Shown: in pieces, positions 20,301 to 29,148 of the stretch
Layout of the letters: each line of letters starts with the position of its first letter
Numbering within the stretch: position 1 is the first letter of the stretch
Assembly (NCBI RefSeq): GCF_007989805.1
Contig: NZ_BJUB01000008.1
Location: forward strand, 202,410 to 266,409
Direction of reading: 5' to 3'
From: Cellulomonas xylanilytica
Lineage (GTDB): Bacteria; Actinomycetota; Actinomycetes; Actinomycetales; Cellulomonadaceae
DNA: 64,000 bases
Notes under the pieces: model-generated
What the model saw: only the letters and a program-made list of their open reading frames with translations
What the model was told of the DNA's origin: nothing
Databases searched by the model: none
Made by a program: the position numbers and the translations under genes

Positions 20301-23141
20301 GTGGCCCACGGCCTTGGCTGGGCCGAGAACTACGGCGCCGACGGCGTCCGGGACGGGGCGAACATCCCGTTCTCCGCGCCCGGCGGCAAGGCCGTGACGT
20401 TCTCCTACGTCCTCGCGACGCACGTGCTCACCATCGAGGTGACGGACCCGCCGCTGCCCGGCACGGGCGAGGAGCGCGCGCACTGGATCGACGCGAGCAC
20501 GATCGCGTGGCCGGCCGCGTGGGCACCGACCCCGGCGACCAGCACGTTCGCCCTGCACGGCTCGCCGACCGGCGGGCTGTCGGTGGCGGACCTCGGGGAC
20601 GGCCCGGCGGTGCCGCTCACGTACGACCCGGCGGGGCTCACCGAGGCGCAGCTCGACCGCTTCCCGGCGCTCGCGGGCTACCTCGCCCTGCGGGTTCCGG
20701 ACGGGACGCCGACCGCGGAGCTCCTGCGTGGTGCGCTCCTGGTCACGCAGGCCGCGGCCGACGGCACGTTCCAGGCGGCGACCGGCGTGCAGGTGCCGGG
20801 CGTGCTCGACGACCTCTACGCGGGCAAGGCCGCCGAGCGGCGCCTGGGTGCGACGTGGAAGAAGGGTGTCCCGTCCCTCGCGCTGTGGGCGCCGACTGCC
20901 CAGAAGGTCGACCTGCTGGTGGGTACCGACCAGCGCGTGGCGGCGAAGCGGCAGTCCGACGGCTCCTGGACGGTCGAGGGGAAGAGGTCCTGGGCCGGTG
21001 CGCAGTACCTCTGGGAGGTCACGGTGTACGCGCCGACCACCGACCAGGTCGAGGTCAACCGCGTCACCGACCCGTACTCGGTGGCGCTCACGCTGAACTC
21101 GACGCACTCGGTGCTGGTGGACCTGGCCGACAAGGCGTTCCGCCCGCGCGAGTGGGAGAAGGCGAAGCAGCCGGTGGTGCGGCCCGTCGACCAGACGATC
21201 TACGAGCTGCACGTGCGGGACTTCTCGATCAACGACGCCAAGGTCCCCGCGGCGAAGCGGGGGACGTACCTCGCGTTCGCCAGCAACGGCAACGGCCGCG
21301 CGCACCTGCGGGACCTCGAGAAGGCGGGTCTGACCACGGTCCACCTGCTGCCGACGTTCGACATCGCCTCCATCCAGGAGGACAGGGCCCTGCAGGAGAC
21401 CGCGGACTGCGACCTCGCGTCGTACGCACCGGACTCCGACCAGCAGCAGGCCTGCGTCACCGCGGTGGCCGACGCCGACGGCTTCAACTGGGGCTACGAC
21501 CCGCTGCACTGGACGACCCCCGAGGGGTCGTACGCGGTGGACGCGGACGGCGGCACCCGCGTGGCCGAGTTCCGCACGATGGTCGGCGCGCTGCACGCGG
21601 ACGGCCTGCAGGTGGTGCTGGACCAGGTGTTCAACCACACCACGGCCAGCGGCCAGTCCCCGCAATCGGTCCTGGACCGCGTGGTGCCCGGCTACTACCA
21701 GCGGCTGGACGCGGCCGGGAACGTCGAGACGTCGACCTGCTGCCAGAACATCGCCACGGAGCACACCATGGCGCAGAAGGCGATGGTCGACTCGGTGGTG
21801 ACGTGGGCCCGTGACTACAAGGTCGACGGGTTCCGGTTCGACCTCATGGGCCACCACTCGGTGGAGAACATGGAGGCCGTCCGGTCGGCTCTCGACAAGC
21901 TGACGCCGCGCAAGGACGGCGTGGACGGGTCACGGGTGTACCTCTACGGCGAGGGCTGGAACTTCGGCGAGGTCGCCGACAACCGGCTCTTCCGGCAGGC
22001 GACCCAGGGACAGCTGGGCGGGACGGGCATCGGCACGTTCTCCGACCGGCTGCGCGACGCCGTCCGCGGCGGTGGACCGTTCGACGAGAACCCGCGCATC
22101 CAGGGCTTCGGCTCGGGCGGCGGCACCGACCCGAACGGCGACGCGATCAACGGCTCGGACGCCGACCAGCTGGCCCGGGCGGCGCACGACGCCGACCTGG
22201 TCCGCCTCGGCATGGCCGGCAACCTGCGCGACTACGCGTTCCTCACCAGTGCGGGCACCGTCCAGACGGGGGAGGAGCTCGACTACAACGGCCAGCCCGC
22301 CGGGTACGCCGACTCCCCGGAGGAGGTCATCACCTACGTCGACGCCCACGACAACGAGACGCTGTGGGACTCGCTCACGTACAAGCTGCCCACGGACACC
22401 CCGATGGCGGACCGCGTGCGCATGAACACCGTCTCGCTGGCGACCACGGCCCTGGCCCAGACGCCGTCGTTCTGGCACGCGGGCGCGGACCTGCTGCGCA
22501 GCAAGTCGCTCGACCGCAACAGCTACAACTCGGGCGACTGGTTCAACCTGCTCGACCTGTCCGGCCAGGACAACGGCTTCGGCCGCGGTCTGCCGCCGGC
22601 GGCCGACAACGAGGCCAAGTGGTCGTTCCAGCAGCCGCTGCTGGCGGACCCGGCGCTCAAGCCGACCCCGGCGGACATCGCCACGGCGTCGAGGGCGGCG
22701 GACGACCTGCTGCGGCTGCGGTTCTCGACGCCGCTGTTCCGGCTCGGCTCCGCCGACCTCATCGAGCAGAAGGTCGCCTTCCCGGGCTCCGGCCCGGACG
22801 CCGACCCTGGCGTGGTCGTCATGACGATCGACGACGAGCCCGGGTTCGACCGGTCGTCGAAGCGCTGGGTCAAGGACGTCGACAAGAAGCTCGACGGCGT
22901 CCTGGTCGTGCTCAACGCGTCCGACGAGCCGACCACGCAGACGGTCACGTCGCTCGCCGGCCACCGCCTGTCCCTGTCGCCCGTGCAGGCGAAGGGGAGC
23001 GACCCGGTGGTCAAGGGCACGACGTGGGACAAGCGCACCGGCACGGTGACGGTCCCGCCGCGGACGGTCGCGGTGCTCGTGGAGGAGGCCGGCCGCGGGC
23101 ACGGCGGCGGCTGGTGGCCCTGGTGGCCGAACCGCGGCTGA
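17355..23141 (+). CDS. Secreted bifunctional alpha-amylase / pullulanase, multimodular
   Basis: Exported protein of 1,928 residues with two GH13 enzymes in one chain. Layout: signal peptide (1-38), starch-binding X25-type module (about 39-150), alpha-amylase domain (about 165-700) with Asp421 in DGFRIDTAKH, Glu455 in FGEVYD and Asp525 in GNHDMGRI, an Ig/Fn3-like module (715-820), two more X25-type modules (832-930, 932-1030), a pullulanase N domain, CBM48 (about 1160-1265), and a type I pullulanase domain with Asp1496 in DGFRFDLMGHH, Glu1533 in YGEGWNF and Asp1666 in VDAHDNETLWD. Both catalytic triads are complete. It should cut alpha-1,4 and alpha-1,6 bonds of starch, glycogen or pullulan. 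ATG 17355 follows GAAGGAG; GTG 17331 is less likely. A Trp-rich tail ends the protein. Confidence 0.93.
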   Translation: MSVADAPVRPLSRALSRGLAALTAAAVAGVGLVAAVGTSAAAADRTVALVGSLQSELGCADDWQPACAETELAPTGTAGVYSADFTVPAGTYEYKVAIDDSWDEAYGKDGGDANIPLVVAGPSSLRFTYDDTTHRIALTPLDLGGEYTAADDDLVATPVRDPGADEQFYFVMTDRFANGDPANDTGGLTGDRLVTGFDPTNKGFFEGGDLAGLHDRLDYIEGLGTTAIWLTPSFKNRPVQGAGADASAGYHGYWITDFTQIDPHLGTNAELEALIADAHARGIDVYFDIITNHTADVIDYAEGTYDYVSQATSPYTDAAGTVFDPATYAGTDTFPTLDPGTSFPYTPVIEPEDADVKAPGWLNDPTLYHNRGNSTYSGESTTYGDFSGLDDLMTENPAVVDGFVDVYNQWVDLGVDGFRIDTAKHVNFEFWEKFTTGVRDHAAAIGNDDFFMFGEVYDADPVKLAPYLRDSDMNAVLDFTFQLAASNYAKGFSAGGLSALYAGDDRYTTPTTNAQALPTFLGNHDMGRIGYFVKDADDPEQRSALAHSLMYLTRGQPVVYYGDEQGFAGTGGDKDARQSLFATQVSEYANQNLLDGTPAGSVDRYDTDSALYDHIAELAALRNAHPALRTGAQIERYADGGIYAFSRVDAQEKVEHLVATNNGTAPATVTIDTLTPGATFAPLYGTATAVTAAADGTVSVTVPALGAIVLQAGTTVGAPATAGDLTLTAPAPGAGLTGDVAVTADVPDDVWSQTSFAYRVLGDDGWTPLGTSETTSPRVFHTIDGLPDGAVVEYRAVTVDAAGNKSAASTYGGVGGAIDGVVDPGPDPGEDLFVTVPGSHNAAMGCPGDWQPDCAKAQLTKRTDGIYAGTFTLPAGSYEYKVAVGGSWDENYGAGGAPGGANLTYTTATAGPVTFYYDPTTHYVTSSAQGPILTVPGSSNSELGCSGDWMPDCLKSWLQDPDGDGTYTFTAPDLPEGAYEVKVAHGLGWAENYGADGVRDGANIPFSAPGGKAVTFSYVLATHVLTIEVTDPPLPGTGEERAHWIDASTIAWPAAWAPTPATSTFALHGSPTGGLSVADLGDGPAVPLTYDPAGLTEAQLDRFPALAGYLALRVPDGTPTAELLRGALLVTQAAADGTFQAATGVQVPGVLDDLYAGKAAERRLGATWKKGVPSLALWAPTAQKVDLLVGTDQRVAAKRQSDGSWTVEGKRSWAGAQYLWEVTVYAPTTDQVEVNRVTDPYSVALTLNSTHSVLVDLADKAFRPREWEKAKQPVVRPVDQTIYELHVRDFSINDAKVPAAKRGTYLAFASNGNGRAHLRDLEKAGLTTVHLLPTFDIASIQEDRALQETADCDLASYAPDSDQQQACVTAVADADGFNWGYDPLHWTTPEGSYAVDADGGTRVAEFRTMVGALHADGLQVVLDQVFNHTTASGQSPQSVLDRVVPGYYQRLDAAGNVETSTCCQNIATEHTMAQKAMVDSVVTWARDYKVDGFRFDLMGHHSVENMEAVRSALDKLTPRKDGVDGSRVYLYGEGWNFGEVADNRLFRQATQGQLGGTGIGTFSDRLRDAVRGGGPFDENPRIQGFGSGGGTDPNGDAINGSDADQLARAAHDADLVRLGMAGNLRDYAFLTSAGTVQTGEELDYNGQPAGYADSPEEVITYVDAHDNETLWDSLTYKLPTDTPMADRVRMNTVSLATTALAQTPSFWHAGADLLRSKSLDRNSYNSGDWFNLLDLSGQDNGFGRGLPPAADNEAKWSFQQPLLADPALKPTPADIATASRAADDLLRLRFSTPLFRLGSADLIEQKVAFPGSGPDADPGVVVMTIDDEPGFDRSSKRWVKDVDKKLDGVLVVLNASDEPTTQTVTSLAGHRLSLSPVQAKGSDPVVKGTTWDKRTGTVTVPPRTVAVLVEEAGRGHGGGWWPWWPNRG

Positions 23142-23160
23142 GGCGCTGAGGGCAGGACAG

Positions 23161-23200
23161 CCGAAGGGCCCGCGACCAGTGACTGTCGCGGGCCCTTCGG
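23161..23200. terminator. Bidirectional terminator between pullulanase and ABC permease genes
   Basis: Perfect 15-bp arms (CCGAAGGGCCCGCGA) with a ten-base loop, between two convergent genes. Confidence 0.85.
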
Positions 23201-23244
23201 TGGGTGCCGGGTTGCGGAGACCGCGGCTGGTCGTGCCAGGGGCG

Positions 23245-24141
23245 TCAGCCCTTGACCGACCCGGACATGAGGCCGCCGATGAAGTACTTCCCGAGCAGGA
23301 TGTACACCAGCAGCGTGGGCAGCGACGCGAGCAGGGCGCCCGCCATCGAGATGCCGTAGTTGGTGAGCAGGGCACCGTTGGCCAGGTTGTTCAGCGCCAG
23401 GGTGACGGGGCCGTTCTGGCTGGAGGAGAAGAACACCGCGAAGAGGAAGTCGTTCCACGCCGAGGTGAACTGCCAGATGAGCACGACGACGAAGCTGGGG
23501 ATCGAGATCGGCAGGACGACGGACCAGTAGGTCCGCAGCATCCCGGCACCGTCGACGCGGGCGGCCTCGACCAGCTCCTCGGGGATGGACATGTAGTAGT
23601 TGCGGAAGATCAGCGTCGTGATCGGCAGGCCGTAGATCACGTGCAGGATGATCAGCGACGGGACGCCCGAGGGGATGCCGGCGCCCAGCATGAGCTGCAG
23701 CAGCGGGATCATCACGGCCTGGTACGGGATGAACATCCCGAACAGGATCAGGGTGAAGACGATGTCCGCACCCTTGAAGCGCCAGCGCGCCAGCACGAAC
23801 CCGTTCATCGAGCCGAGGAACGACGAGATGATCGCGGCCGGGATGACCATCTGGAACGTGCGCCACAGCGACGGCGACAGCGCCTGCCACGCGCCGGTCC
23901 AGTTCTCCGTGGTCCAGATCTGCGGCAGGTTCCACGCGCGTGCGGGGGAGGCGTCGCCCTGGCCCTTGAAGCTGGTGACGATCAGGACGTAGACCGGGAT
24001 CAGCACGAGCAGCGTGAAGAAGATGAGCAGCGCGTACTTGGCGGTGCGTCCCTTGGAGAACCGGCTGTTCTTCTTCGACGGCTCGATGCTCAGGGGGGTG
24101 CCGAGGGGAGCGGTGAACTCCGCGGGCGTGACGACGGTCAT
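23245..24141 (-). CDS. Sugar ABC transporter permease 2 (CUT1, MalG/LacG type)
   Basis: Inner-membrane permease of 298 residues with six hydrophobic segments and the EAA loop ELVEAARVDGAGMLRTYWSV followed by VLPISIP, which docks the ATPase. The first 35 residues are cytoplasmic and polar. Its ATG overlaps the stop of permease 1 by one base (TGATG). Last gene of the operon. There is no ATPase gene here, so a shared MsiK/UgpC-type ATPase elsewhere must energise it, as is usual in actinobacteria. Confidence 0.92.
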   Translation of the reverse strand: MTVVTPAEFTAPLGTPLSIEPSKKNSRFSKGRTAKYALLIFFTLLVLIPVYVLIVTSFKGQGDASPARAWNLPQIWTTENWTGAWQALSPSLWRTFQMVIPAAIISSFLGSMNGFVLARWRFKGADIVFTLILFGMFIPYQAVMIPLLQLMLGAGIPSGVPSLIILHVIYGLPITTLIFRNYYMSIPEELVEAARVDGAGMLRTYWSVVLPISIPSFVVVLIWQFTSAWNDFLFAVFFSSSQNGPVTLALNNLANGALLTNYGISMAGALLASLPTLLVYILLGKYFIGGLMSGSVKG

Positions 24142-25043
24142 CAGTGCTTCTCCGTCCGGTTGAGGTGCACCAGGTACGGGACGATCAGGATCGCGACGAT
24201 GACGAGCAGGATCACGCCCACGGCGGCTGCGTTGGAGTAGTCGAAGCTCGACTTGAAGACGTACATGTCGATGGCCGGGACCTTGGTCTGGTAGTTCGCC
24301 GGCTTCGAGATCGACATGATCAGGTCGAACGCCTTGAGCGACATGTGGCCGACGATGATCACCGCGGACAGCGCGACGGGGCTCAGCTGCGGGAAGATCA
24401 CGTGGCGGTACATCTGCCAGGTGGACGAGCCGTCCATCTTCGCCGCCTCGCGCAGCTCCTCGGGGACGCCCCGGAAGCCCGCCAGGAACAGGGCCATGAC
24501 GTAGCCGGACAGCTGCCAGATGGCGGGGATCGCGATGGCGGCGATGCCGACGTCGACGTTGTTCCACCAGTTGTTCTGCAGGAACGGCAACCCGATCATC
24601 TGGAACAGCCGGTTGAGGCCCGACGCGTTCTCACCCTGGTTGGAGTTCAGCAGCCAGCGCCACACGACACCCGACGCGACGAACGACACGGCCATCGGGA
24701 ACAGGTAGATCGAGCGGAAGACGCCCTCGAACCGCACGGGCCGGTCGAGCAGCCACGCCCAGAGGAACCCGAAGATCATGGTGCCGGCGAGGAAGACGAC
24801 GGTGTAGATGACGAGGTTCTTCAGCGAGTGCTGGAACTCCTCGGACCCGAACAGGTCGATGTAGTTCTGGAACCACACGAAGCTGACCGGGGCGCGCCCG
24901 GTCGTCTGGGCGGCGGTGTGCACGTCCTGCCCGGACGTCTTCGCGTTGATCGCGAGGAGTCCGTAGACGAACACCGCGAGCAGGATCAAGGACGGCGAGA
25001 TGAGCAGGAGGGGCGGGCCCCACCGGCGGATCTGTCGGGGCAC
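24141..25043 (-). CDS. Sugar ABC transporter permease 1 (CUT1, MalF/LacF type)
   Basis: Permease of 300 residues with about six membrane segments (LLLISPSLILLAVFVYGLLA, LVIYTVVFLAGTMIFGFLWA and others) and the EAA loop ELREAAKMDGSSTWQMYRHV followed by IFPQLSP. Forms the channel with permease 2. Separated from the binding-protein gene by 151 bases that contain a stable hairpin, which would lower permease expression relative to the binding protein. Confidence 0.92.
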   Translation of the reverse strand: MPRQIRRWGPPLLLISPSLILLAVFVYGLLAINAKTSGQDVHTAAQTTGRAPVSFVWFQNYIDLFGSEEFQHSLKNLVIYTVVFLAGTMIFGFLWAWLLDRPVRFEGVFRSIYLFPMAVSFVASGVVWRWLLNSNQGENASGLNRLFQMIGLPFLQNNWWNNVDVGIAAIAIPAIWQLSGYVMALFLAGFRGVPEELREAAKMDGSSTWQMYRHVIFPQLSPVALSAVIIVGHMSLKAFDLIMSISKPANYQTKVPAIDMYVFKSSFDYSNAAAVGVILLVIVAILIVPYLVHLNRTEKH

Positions 25044-25139
25044 GAGTGCCTCCTGAGGTCGTGACGAGCGTGCGGACGGGTCGGGCGGTCAGGGAGCGAC
25101 CGACCCGGGGCGTGCGGTGGTGGCGGCATGCGGTCCCGC

Positions 25140-25167
25140 CCCGGCCCTGGCGGGTGCCAGGGCCGGG
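25140..25167 (-). terminator. Intra-operon hairpin after the sugar-binding protein gene
   Basis: Perfect 12-bp arms (CCCGGCCCTGGC) with loop GGGT, 27 bases after the binding-protein stop. More likely a partial terminator or mRNA-stabilising hairpin than an operon end, because the permeases need this transcript. Confidence 0.7.
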
Positions 25168-25194
25168 ACGGGACCGGTGACGCGGTGAGCCGGA

Positions 25195-26493
25195 TCAGCT
25201 CGCGTTGGCCTCGGCGGCCGCGACGAGGTCGGCCTGGAAGCCGGCGAGGTCGCCGCCACCGGTGGTGAACTTGCTGGTGGCGTCGGAGATCGCGTTGGAC
25301 CAGGCGACCGGGGCGGCCGCGCCGTGCGCGAGCGAGGACACGATCGTGTCCTGACCGAAGGAGGTCATCGCGGACTGCTGGTACTCCGAGAAGTCCTCGG
25401 GCTTGGCGTCGTTGCGGGCGGGGATGGAGCCCTTCGCCTTGTTGAACGCGACCTGGCCCTCGAGCGACCCGACCGTCTTCAGCCACGCCTTGGCGCCCTC
25501 GGGGTGCGGCGCACCCACGGGGAGCGTGAAGGAGTCGGCGAGGAAGTCGAACACGCCGTCGGTGCCGGGGACCGGCATGTAGACGTAGTCGGCCGGAGCC
25601 TTCTTGCCGGCCTCCTCGAACGCCGCCACGGCCCAGTCGCCCATGACGTTGAACGCCGCGTTGCCGTCGATGACCTGCTGGGTCGCGTCGGGCCAGTCGA
25701 GGCCGTCACGGTCCGTGTTGGTGTAGCTGATGAGCTTCTCGAAGTCCGCGAGAGCGTCGGTGACCTCGGAGCTGGCCCAGTCGGTCGACCCGTCCCAGAG
25801 GCCGTTGTAGCCCTCGGCGCCGAGGTCGGCGAGCAGGATGGTCTCGAGCAGGTTGACCTGGGTCCACGTGGTCGCCAGCGAGAGCGGCGTGCGGCCGGTC
25901 TTCTCCTTGACGGCGTCGAGCGCGACGAACCAGTCGTCGATCGTCTCGTACTTCGCGGCCGGGTCGAGGCCCGAGTCCGTGAGGAGCTGGGTGTTGGCCC
26001 AGACGACGTTCGCGCGGTGGATGTTCGACGGGATCGAGTAGATCTTGCCGTCGACCGTGAGGCGCTCGACCAGGTCGGCCGGGAACGTGTCGCGCAGACC
26101 GAACTCGTCGTACAGGTCGGAGACGTCGTCGACCTGGCCGGCGTTGATGTAGTCGGTCAGCTCCGCGCCCGCGTGGGCCTGGAACGTGTCCGGCGGGTCG
26201 TTGGCCTGCAGCCGGGACTGGAGCAGGTCCTTGGCCGCGGAGCCTGCGCCACCGGCGACGGCGCCGTTGATGAACTCGACGTCGGGGTTCTGGGTGTCGA
26301 ACACGCCGACGAGAGCGTCGAGACCGAGCTTCTCGGAGCCGCTGGCCCACCAGGTGAAGACCTCCACCTCGTCGCTGCTGCCCGTGCCGCCGGACTCGTT
26401 GTCGCCTGCGTCGCCGGAGCTGCACGCAGCCAGCGCGAGGCTGGCGACGGCGAGACCTGCGGCCATGGCGGTGAACTTGCGTGCGTTACGCAT
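25195..26493 (-). CDS. Sugar ABC transporter substrate-binding lipoprotein, glucose/mannose-like
   Basis: Lipoprotein of 432 residues with signal peptide and lipobox LALAACSSGD (Cys24). The body is a family 1 binding protein: VEVFTWWASGSEKLGLDALV, a stretch IPSNIHRANVVWANTQLL, and the late motif FNVMGDWAVAAFEEAGKK. The NIHRANVVWAN segment resembles the glucose/mannose-binding proteins of the GtsA/Thermus GBP type more than maltose-binding proteins. Context with the starch-degrading enzyme would suggest glucose or malto-oligosaccharides. First gene of its operon, with a long leader. Confidence 0.88.
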   Translation of the reverse strand: MRNARKFTAMAAGLAVASLALAACSSGDAGDNESGGTGSSDEVEVFTWWASGSEKLGLDALVGVFDTQNPDVEFINGAVAGGAGSAAKDLLQSRLQANDPPDTFQAHAGAELTDYINAGQVDDVSDLYDEFGLRDTFPADLVERLTVDGKIYSIPSNIHRANVVWANTQLLTDSGLDPAAKYETIDDWFVALDAVKEKTGRTPLSLATTWTQVNLLETILLADLGAEGYNGLWDGSTDWASSEVTDALADFEKLISYTNTDRDGLDWPDATQQVIDGNAAFNVMGDWAVAAFEEAGKKAPADYVYMPVPGTDGVFDFLADSFTLPVGAPHPEGAKAWLKTVGSLEGQVAFNKAKGSIPARNDAKPEDFSEYQQSAMTSFGQDTIVSSLAHGAAAPVAWSNAISDATSKFTTGGGDLAGFQADLVAAAEANAS

Positions 26494-26890
26494 GTGACTC
26501 CTACGCCTTCGTTGCCGTGGATATGGATGTCTGGCCGGGGTGGAGCACCCGCGGCCGGGGTGTGCTCGCCCGGAGGTACGGGAGCACCGTCCGGACGATC
26601 GGTCGGAGGCTCTGCTGTGCGCCTCGCCCGATCCGGGTCACATCTCATCGGCCGTCGTGGTTGAAGTCAAGAAATGAACGCATGAGTCACCAAATCGTGA
26701 TCTGACCTTCACCCTTCGTAGGCGATCCGGTCCCCGAGGTGCCCTGAGATGCCGCTTCCGGGGTATTCGTCCGACGTCGCCGCAGGCCAGAACGGTCTCG
26801 GGGGCACCGTCGCGACACCGACCGCCCGCTCGACAGGCGCCGCCGCGGGGTCGGGTCGGGGCCGCCTCGAGGCCTGTGTATCCTTCGCGC
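26494..26890. other. 397-bp divergent spacer between the sugar ABC operon and the ROK gene
   Basis: No gene seen. Holds the ABC operon promoter (26642-26670), a leader of about 140 bases for that operon with two direct GGCCGGGGTG repeats and a GAGCAC/GTGCTC stem at its 3' part, and the TATCCT box (26879-26884) of the ROK gene. The stretch 26640-26725 is clearly richer in A and T than its surroundings. Confidence 0.6.
26642..26670 (-). promoter_or_regulatory. Promoter of the sugar ABC operon
   Basis: On the minus strand, -35 TTGACT (26670-26665) and -10 TGAGAT (26647-26642) are 17 bases apart. The -35 box is inside TTGACTTCAA, a 10-base palindrome, a possible operator half-site for a regulator such as the neighbouring ROK protein. 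Confidence 0.55.
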
Positions 26891-28075
26891 GTGGGCAATG
26901 ACCGGGTCACCCCGGGCTCTCAGACTTCACTGCGTGAAGCCAACCGGGCGCGGATCGTCAGCGCCGTCCAGCAGCGTGGGTCGCTCACGCAGGTCGAGCT
27001 GGCCGGCGTCACCGGCCTGTCCCCGGCCACTGTGTCCAACATCGTCAAGGAGCTGACCTCCGCCGGCGTCCTGCACACCGCGCCCACCTCCCGCAGCGGT
27101 CGCCGCGCCCAGCAGGTGACGCTCGCGCGCAACCTCGGCCTCGTCGCGGGCATGCACTTCGGCACCCGCTCCCTGCGGGTCGCCCTGTCCGACGTCGCCC
27201 ACCGCATCGTCGCCGAGCAGCGCATGCCGCTGCCCCCCGACCACCGCGCCGACCAGGGGCTCGAGCGGGCGGCGCTGCTGCTGACCGAGATGGTGGACTC
27301 CGTCGACGCCGGCCTGTCCGAGGTGCTGGCCGTCGGTGTCGGCGTCCCGGCCCCCGTCGACGTGCGCACCGGACAGCTGTCCTCGCTCGGCATGCTGCGC
27401 GGCTGGGACGGCGCGGCCGTCCCGCAGCTGCTCGGCGAGCGGCTCGGTCTGCCCGTCTACGTCGACAACGACGCCAACCTCGGTGCGCTCGCGGAGGTCC
27501 GCCTCGGTGCCGCCCGCGGCAAGCAGCACGTCGTGTACGTGCGGGCGTCCCACGGCGTCGGCGGCGGCCTGGTGCTCGGCGGCGAGGTGTTCCGCGGCCG
27601 CGTCGGCGCGGCGGGGGAGATCGGGCACACGACGATCGACGACCAGGGGCCCATCTGCCGCTGCGGGAACCGCGGCTGCCTGGAGATGTACGTCGGCGCA
27701 CCCGTCCTGCTCGACATGCTGCGGCCGAGCCACGGCAACCTCACCCTCCGCGACGTCATCGCCCGCGCCGCCACCGGGGACACCGGGTGCCGGCGGGTCA
27801 TCGCCGACGCGGGGCACCACCTCGGCGTGGCCGCGGCCGGCGTGTGCAACCTGTTCGACCCCGAGCTGCTGGTGGTCGGCGGAGAGCTCGCCGACGCGGG
27901 GGAGATGCTGCTGGAGCCCCTGCGCGCGGCGCTCACCCAGCGCACGATCCCGAGCACCGCCGGGCCCGTCCCCGTGGTCGGCGCGGAGCTCGGTGCCGCG
28001 GCCGAGGTGCGCGGCGCGCTCGCCGTCGCGCTCGACACGGTCACGATCGCCGGCGCCGGGGCGGTGGTCGTATGA
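26891..28075 (+). CDS. ROK-family transcriptional regulator
   Basis: Protein of 394 residues. N-terminal winged helix (QVELAGVTGLSPATVSNIVK, about residues 25-70), then a ROK sugar-kinase-like domain with the zinc motif CRCGNRGCLEMYVG and the VGAAGEIGHTTI loop. A full kinase-like fold of this kind senses the sugar. The start is GTG 26891, six bases after TATCCT, so leaderless. Its stop overlaps the start of the xylF-like gene by four bases (ATGA), so it is first gene of the CUT2 sugar operon and probably regulates it and itself. It is also divergent from the CUT1 operon. Confidence 0.88.
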   Translation: MGNDRVTPGSQTSLREANRARIVSAVQQRGSLTQVELAGVTGLSPATVSNIVKELTSAGVLHTAPTSRSGRRAQQVTLARNLGLVAGMHFGTRSLRVALSDVAHRIVAEQRMPLPPDHRADQGLERAALLLTEMVDSVDAGLSEVLAVGVGVPAPVDVRTGQLSSLGMLRGWDGAAVPQLLGERLGLPVYVDNDANLGALAEVRLGAARGKQHVVYVRASHGVGGGLVLGGEVFRGRVGAAGEIGHTTIDDQGPICRCGNRGCLEMYVGAPVLLDMLRPSHGNLTLRDVIARAATGDTGCRRVIADAGHHLGVAAAGVCNLFDPELLVVGGELADAGEMLLEPLRAALTQRTIPSTAGPVPVVGAELGAAAEVRGALAVALDTVTIAGAGAVVV

Positions 28076-29148
28076 GAAGGACCCTGCTGGCGGCGCTCGC
28101 GGTCCTGCTCGCCGTGGGCGGCTGTGCGGCTGCGCCGACGAGCCCCGCACCCTCGGACCAGGTCATCGCGCTGCTGTTGCCCGAGTCCAAGACGGCAAGG
28201 TACGAGGCCGTGGACCGCCCCCAGTTCGAGAAGGTGGTCGACGACCGCTGTCCCGACTGCACCGTGATCTACGCCAACGCGAACCAGGACGCCGCCGCGC
28301 AGCAGCAGCAGGCGGAGTCTGCGCTCACGCAGGGCGCCGGCGTCCTCGTGCTCGACGCGGTCGACACCGCGGCGGCCGTGAGCATCGTCGGGCAGGCGCA
28401 CCGCCGTGGCGTCCCCGTGATCGCCTACGACCGGTTCATCGAGGACGCCGACCTCGACTACTACGTCTCGTTCGACAGCCGCCGGATCGGCCGCCTGCAG
28501 GGCGACGCGCTCGTGCGGGAGCTCGTCGCTGCCCGGACCGGCCCCGACGACCCCCCGCAGGGCGTGCTCCTGGTGAACGGGTCGGCCACCGACCCGAACT
28601 CCGCGGCGCTCGAGGCCGGGGTCGCGGACGCCTTCGAGGGCGCCCCGATCGAGGTGCTGGCCGCGTACGACACCCCCGACTGGAGCCCCGACAAGGCGCA
28701 GGAGTGGGTGACCGGCCAGCTCACCCAGTACTCGGGGCTGGTCGACGCCGTCTACGCCGCCAACGACGGCACCGCCGGTGGCGCGATCTCCGCGATGAAG
28801 GCTGCCGGGCTCGACCCCGTCCCGCCCGTCACCGGGCAGGACGCCGAGCTCGCGGCGATCCAGCGGATCGTCACCGGGGACCAGTCGATGACCGTCTACA
28901 AGGCGATCAGCGAGCAGGCGCGCACCGCCGCCGAGCTCGCCGTGCGCGTGCTGCGCGGTGAGGTGCCCGTCACCACCGCCCGCGTGCAGGGCGTCCCGGC
29001 GTTGCTGCTCAGCCCCGTGCCCGTGACCCTGGACAACGTCCGCCGCGTCATCGTCGACGGCGGCGTCTACACCACCGAGGAGATCTGCGTGGAGCCCTAC
29101 ACCGACGCCTGCGCCGCCGCGGGCCTGCTCGACGGGGGGGCGTCATGA
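28072..29148 (+). CDS. CUT2 sugar ABC transporter substrate-binding lipoprotein (xylose/ribose type)
   Basis: Lipoprotein of 358 residues: signal peptide with LLAVGGCAAAP (lipobox Cys17), then a periplasmic-binding type I fold (VIALLLPESKTARYEAVDR, ANQDAAAQQQQAESALTQGA, VPVIAYDRFI, AAYDTPDWSPDKAQ). The pattern AYDRFI and NDGTAGGAI are typical for xylose-binding proteins. Captures a monosaccharide and hands it to the permease encoded two genes on. Overlaps both neighbours by four bases. Confidence 0.88.
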   Translation: MRRTLLAALAVLLAVGGCAAAPTSPAPSDQVIALLLPESKTARYEAVDRPQFEKVVDDRCPDCTVIYANANQDAAAQQQQAESALTQGAGVLVLDAVDTAAAVSIVGQAHRRGVPVIAYDRFIEDADLDYYVSFDSRRIGRLQGDALVRELVAARTGPDDPPQGVLLVNGSATDPNSAALEAGVADAFEGAPIEVLAAYDTPDWSPDKAQEWVTGQLTQYSGLVDAVYAANDGTAGGAISAMKAAGLDPVPPVTGQDAELAAIQRIVTGDQSMTVYKAISEQARTAAELAVRVLRGEVPVTTARVQGVPALLLSPVPVTLDNVRRVIVDGGVYTTEEICVEPYTDACAAAGLLDGGAS

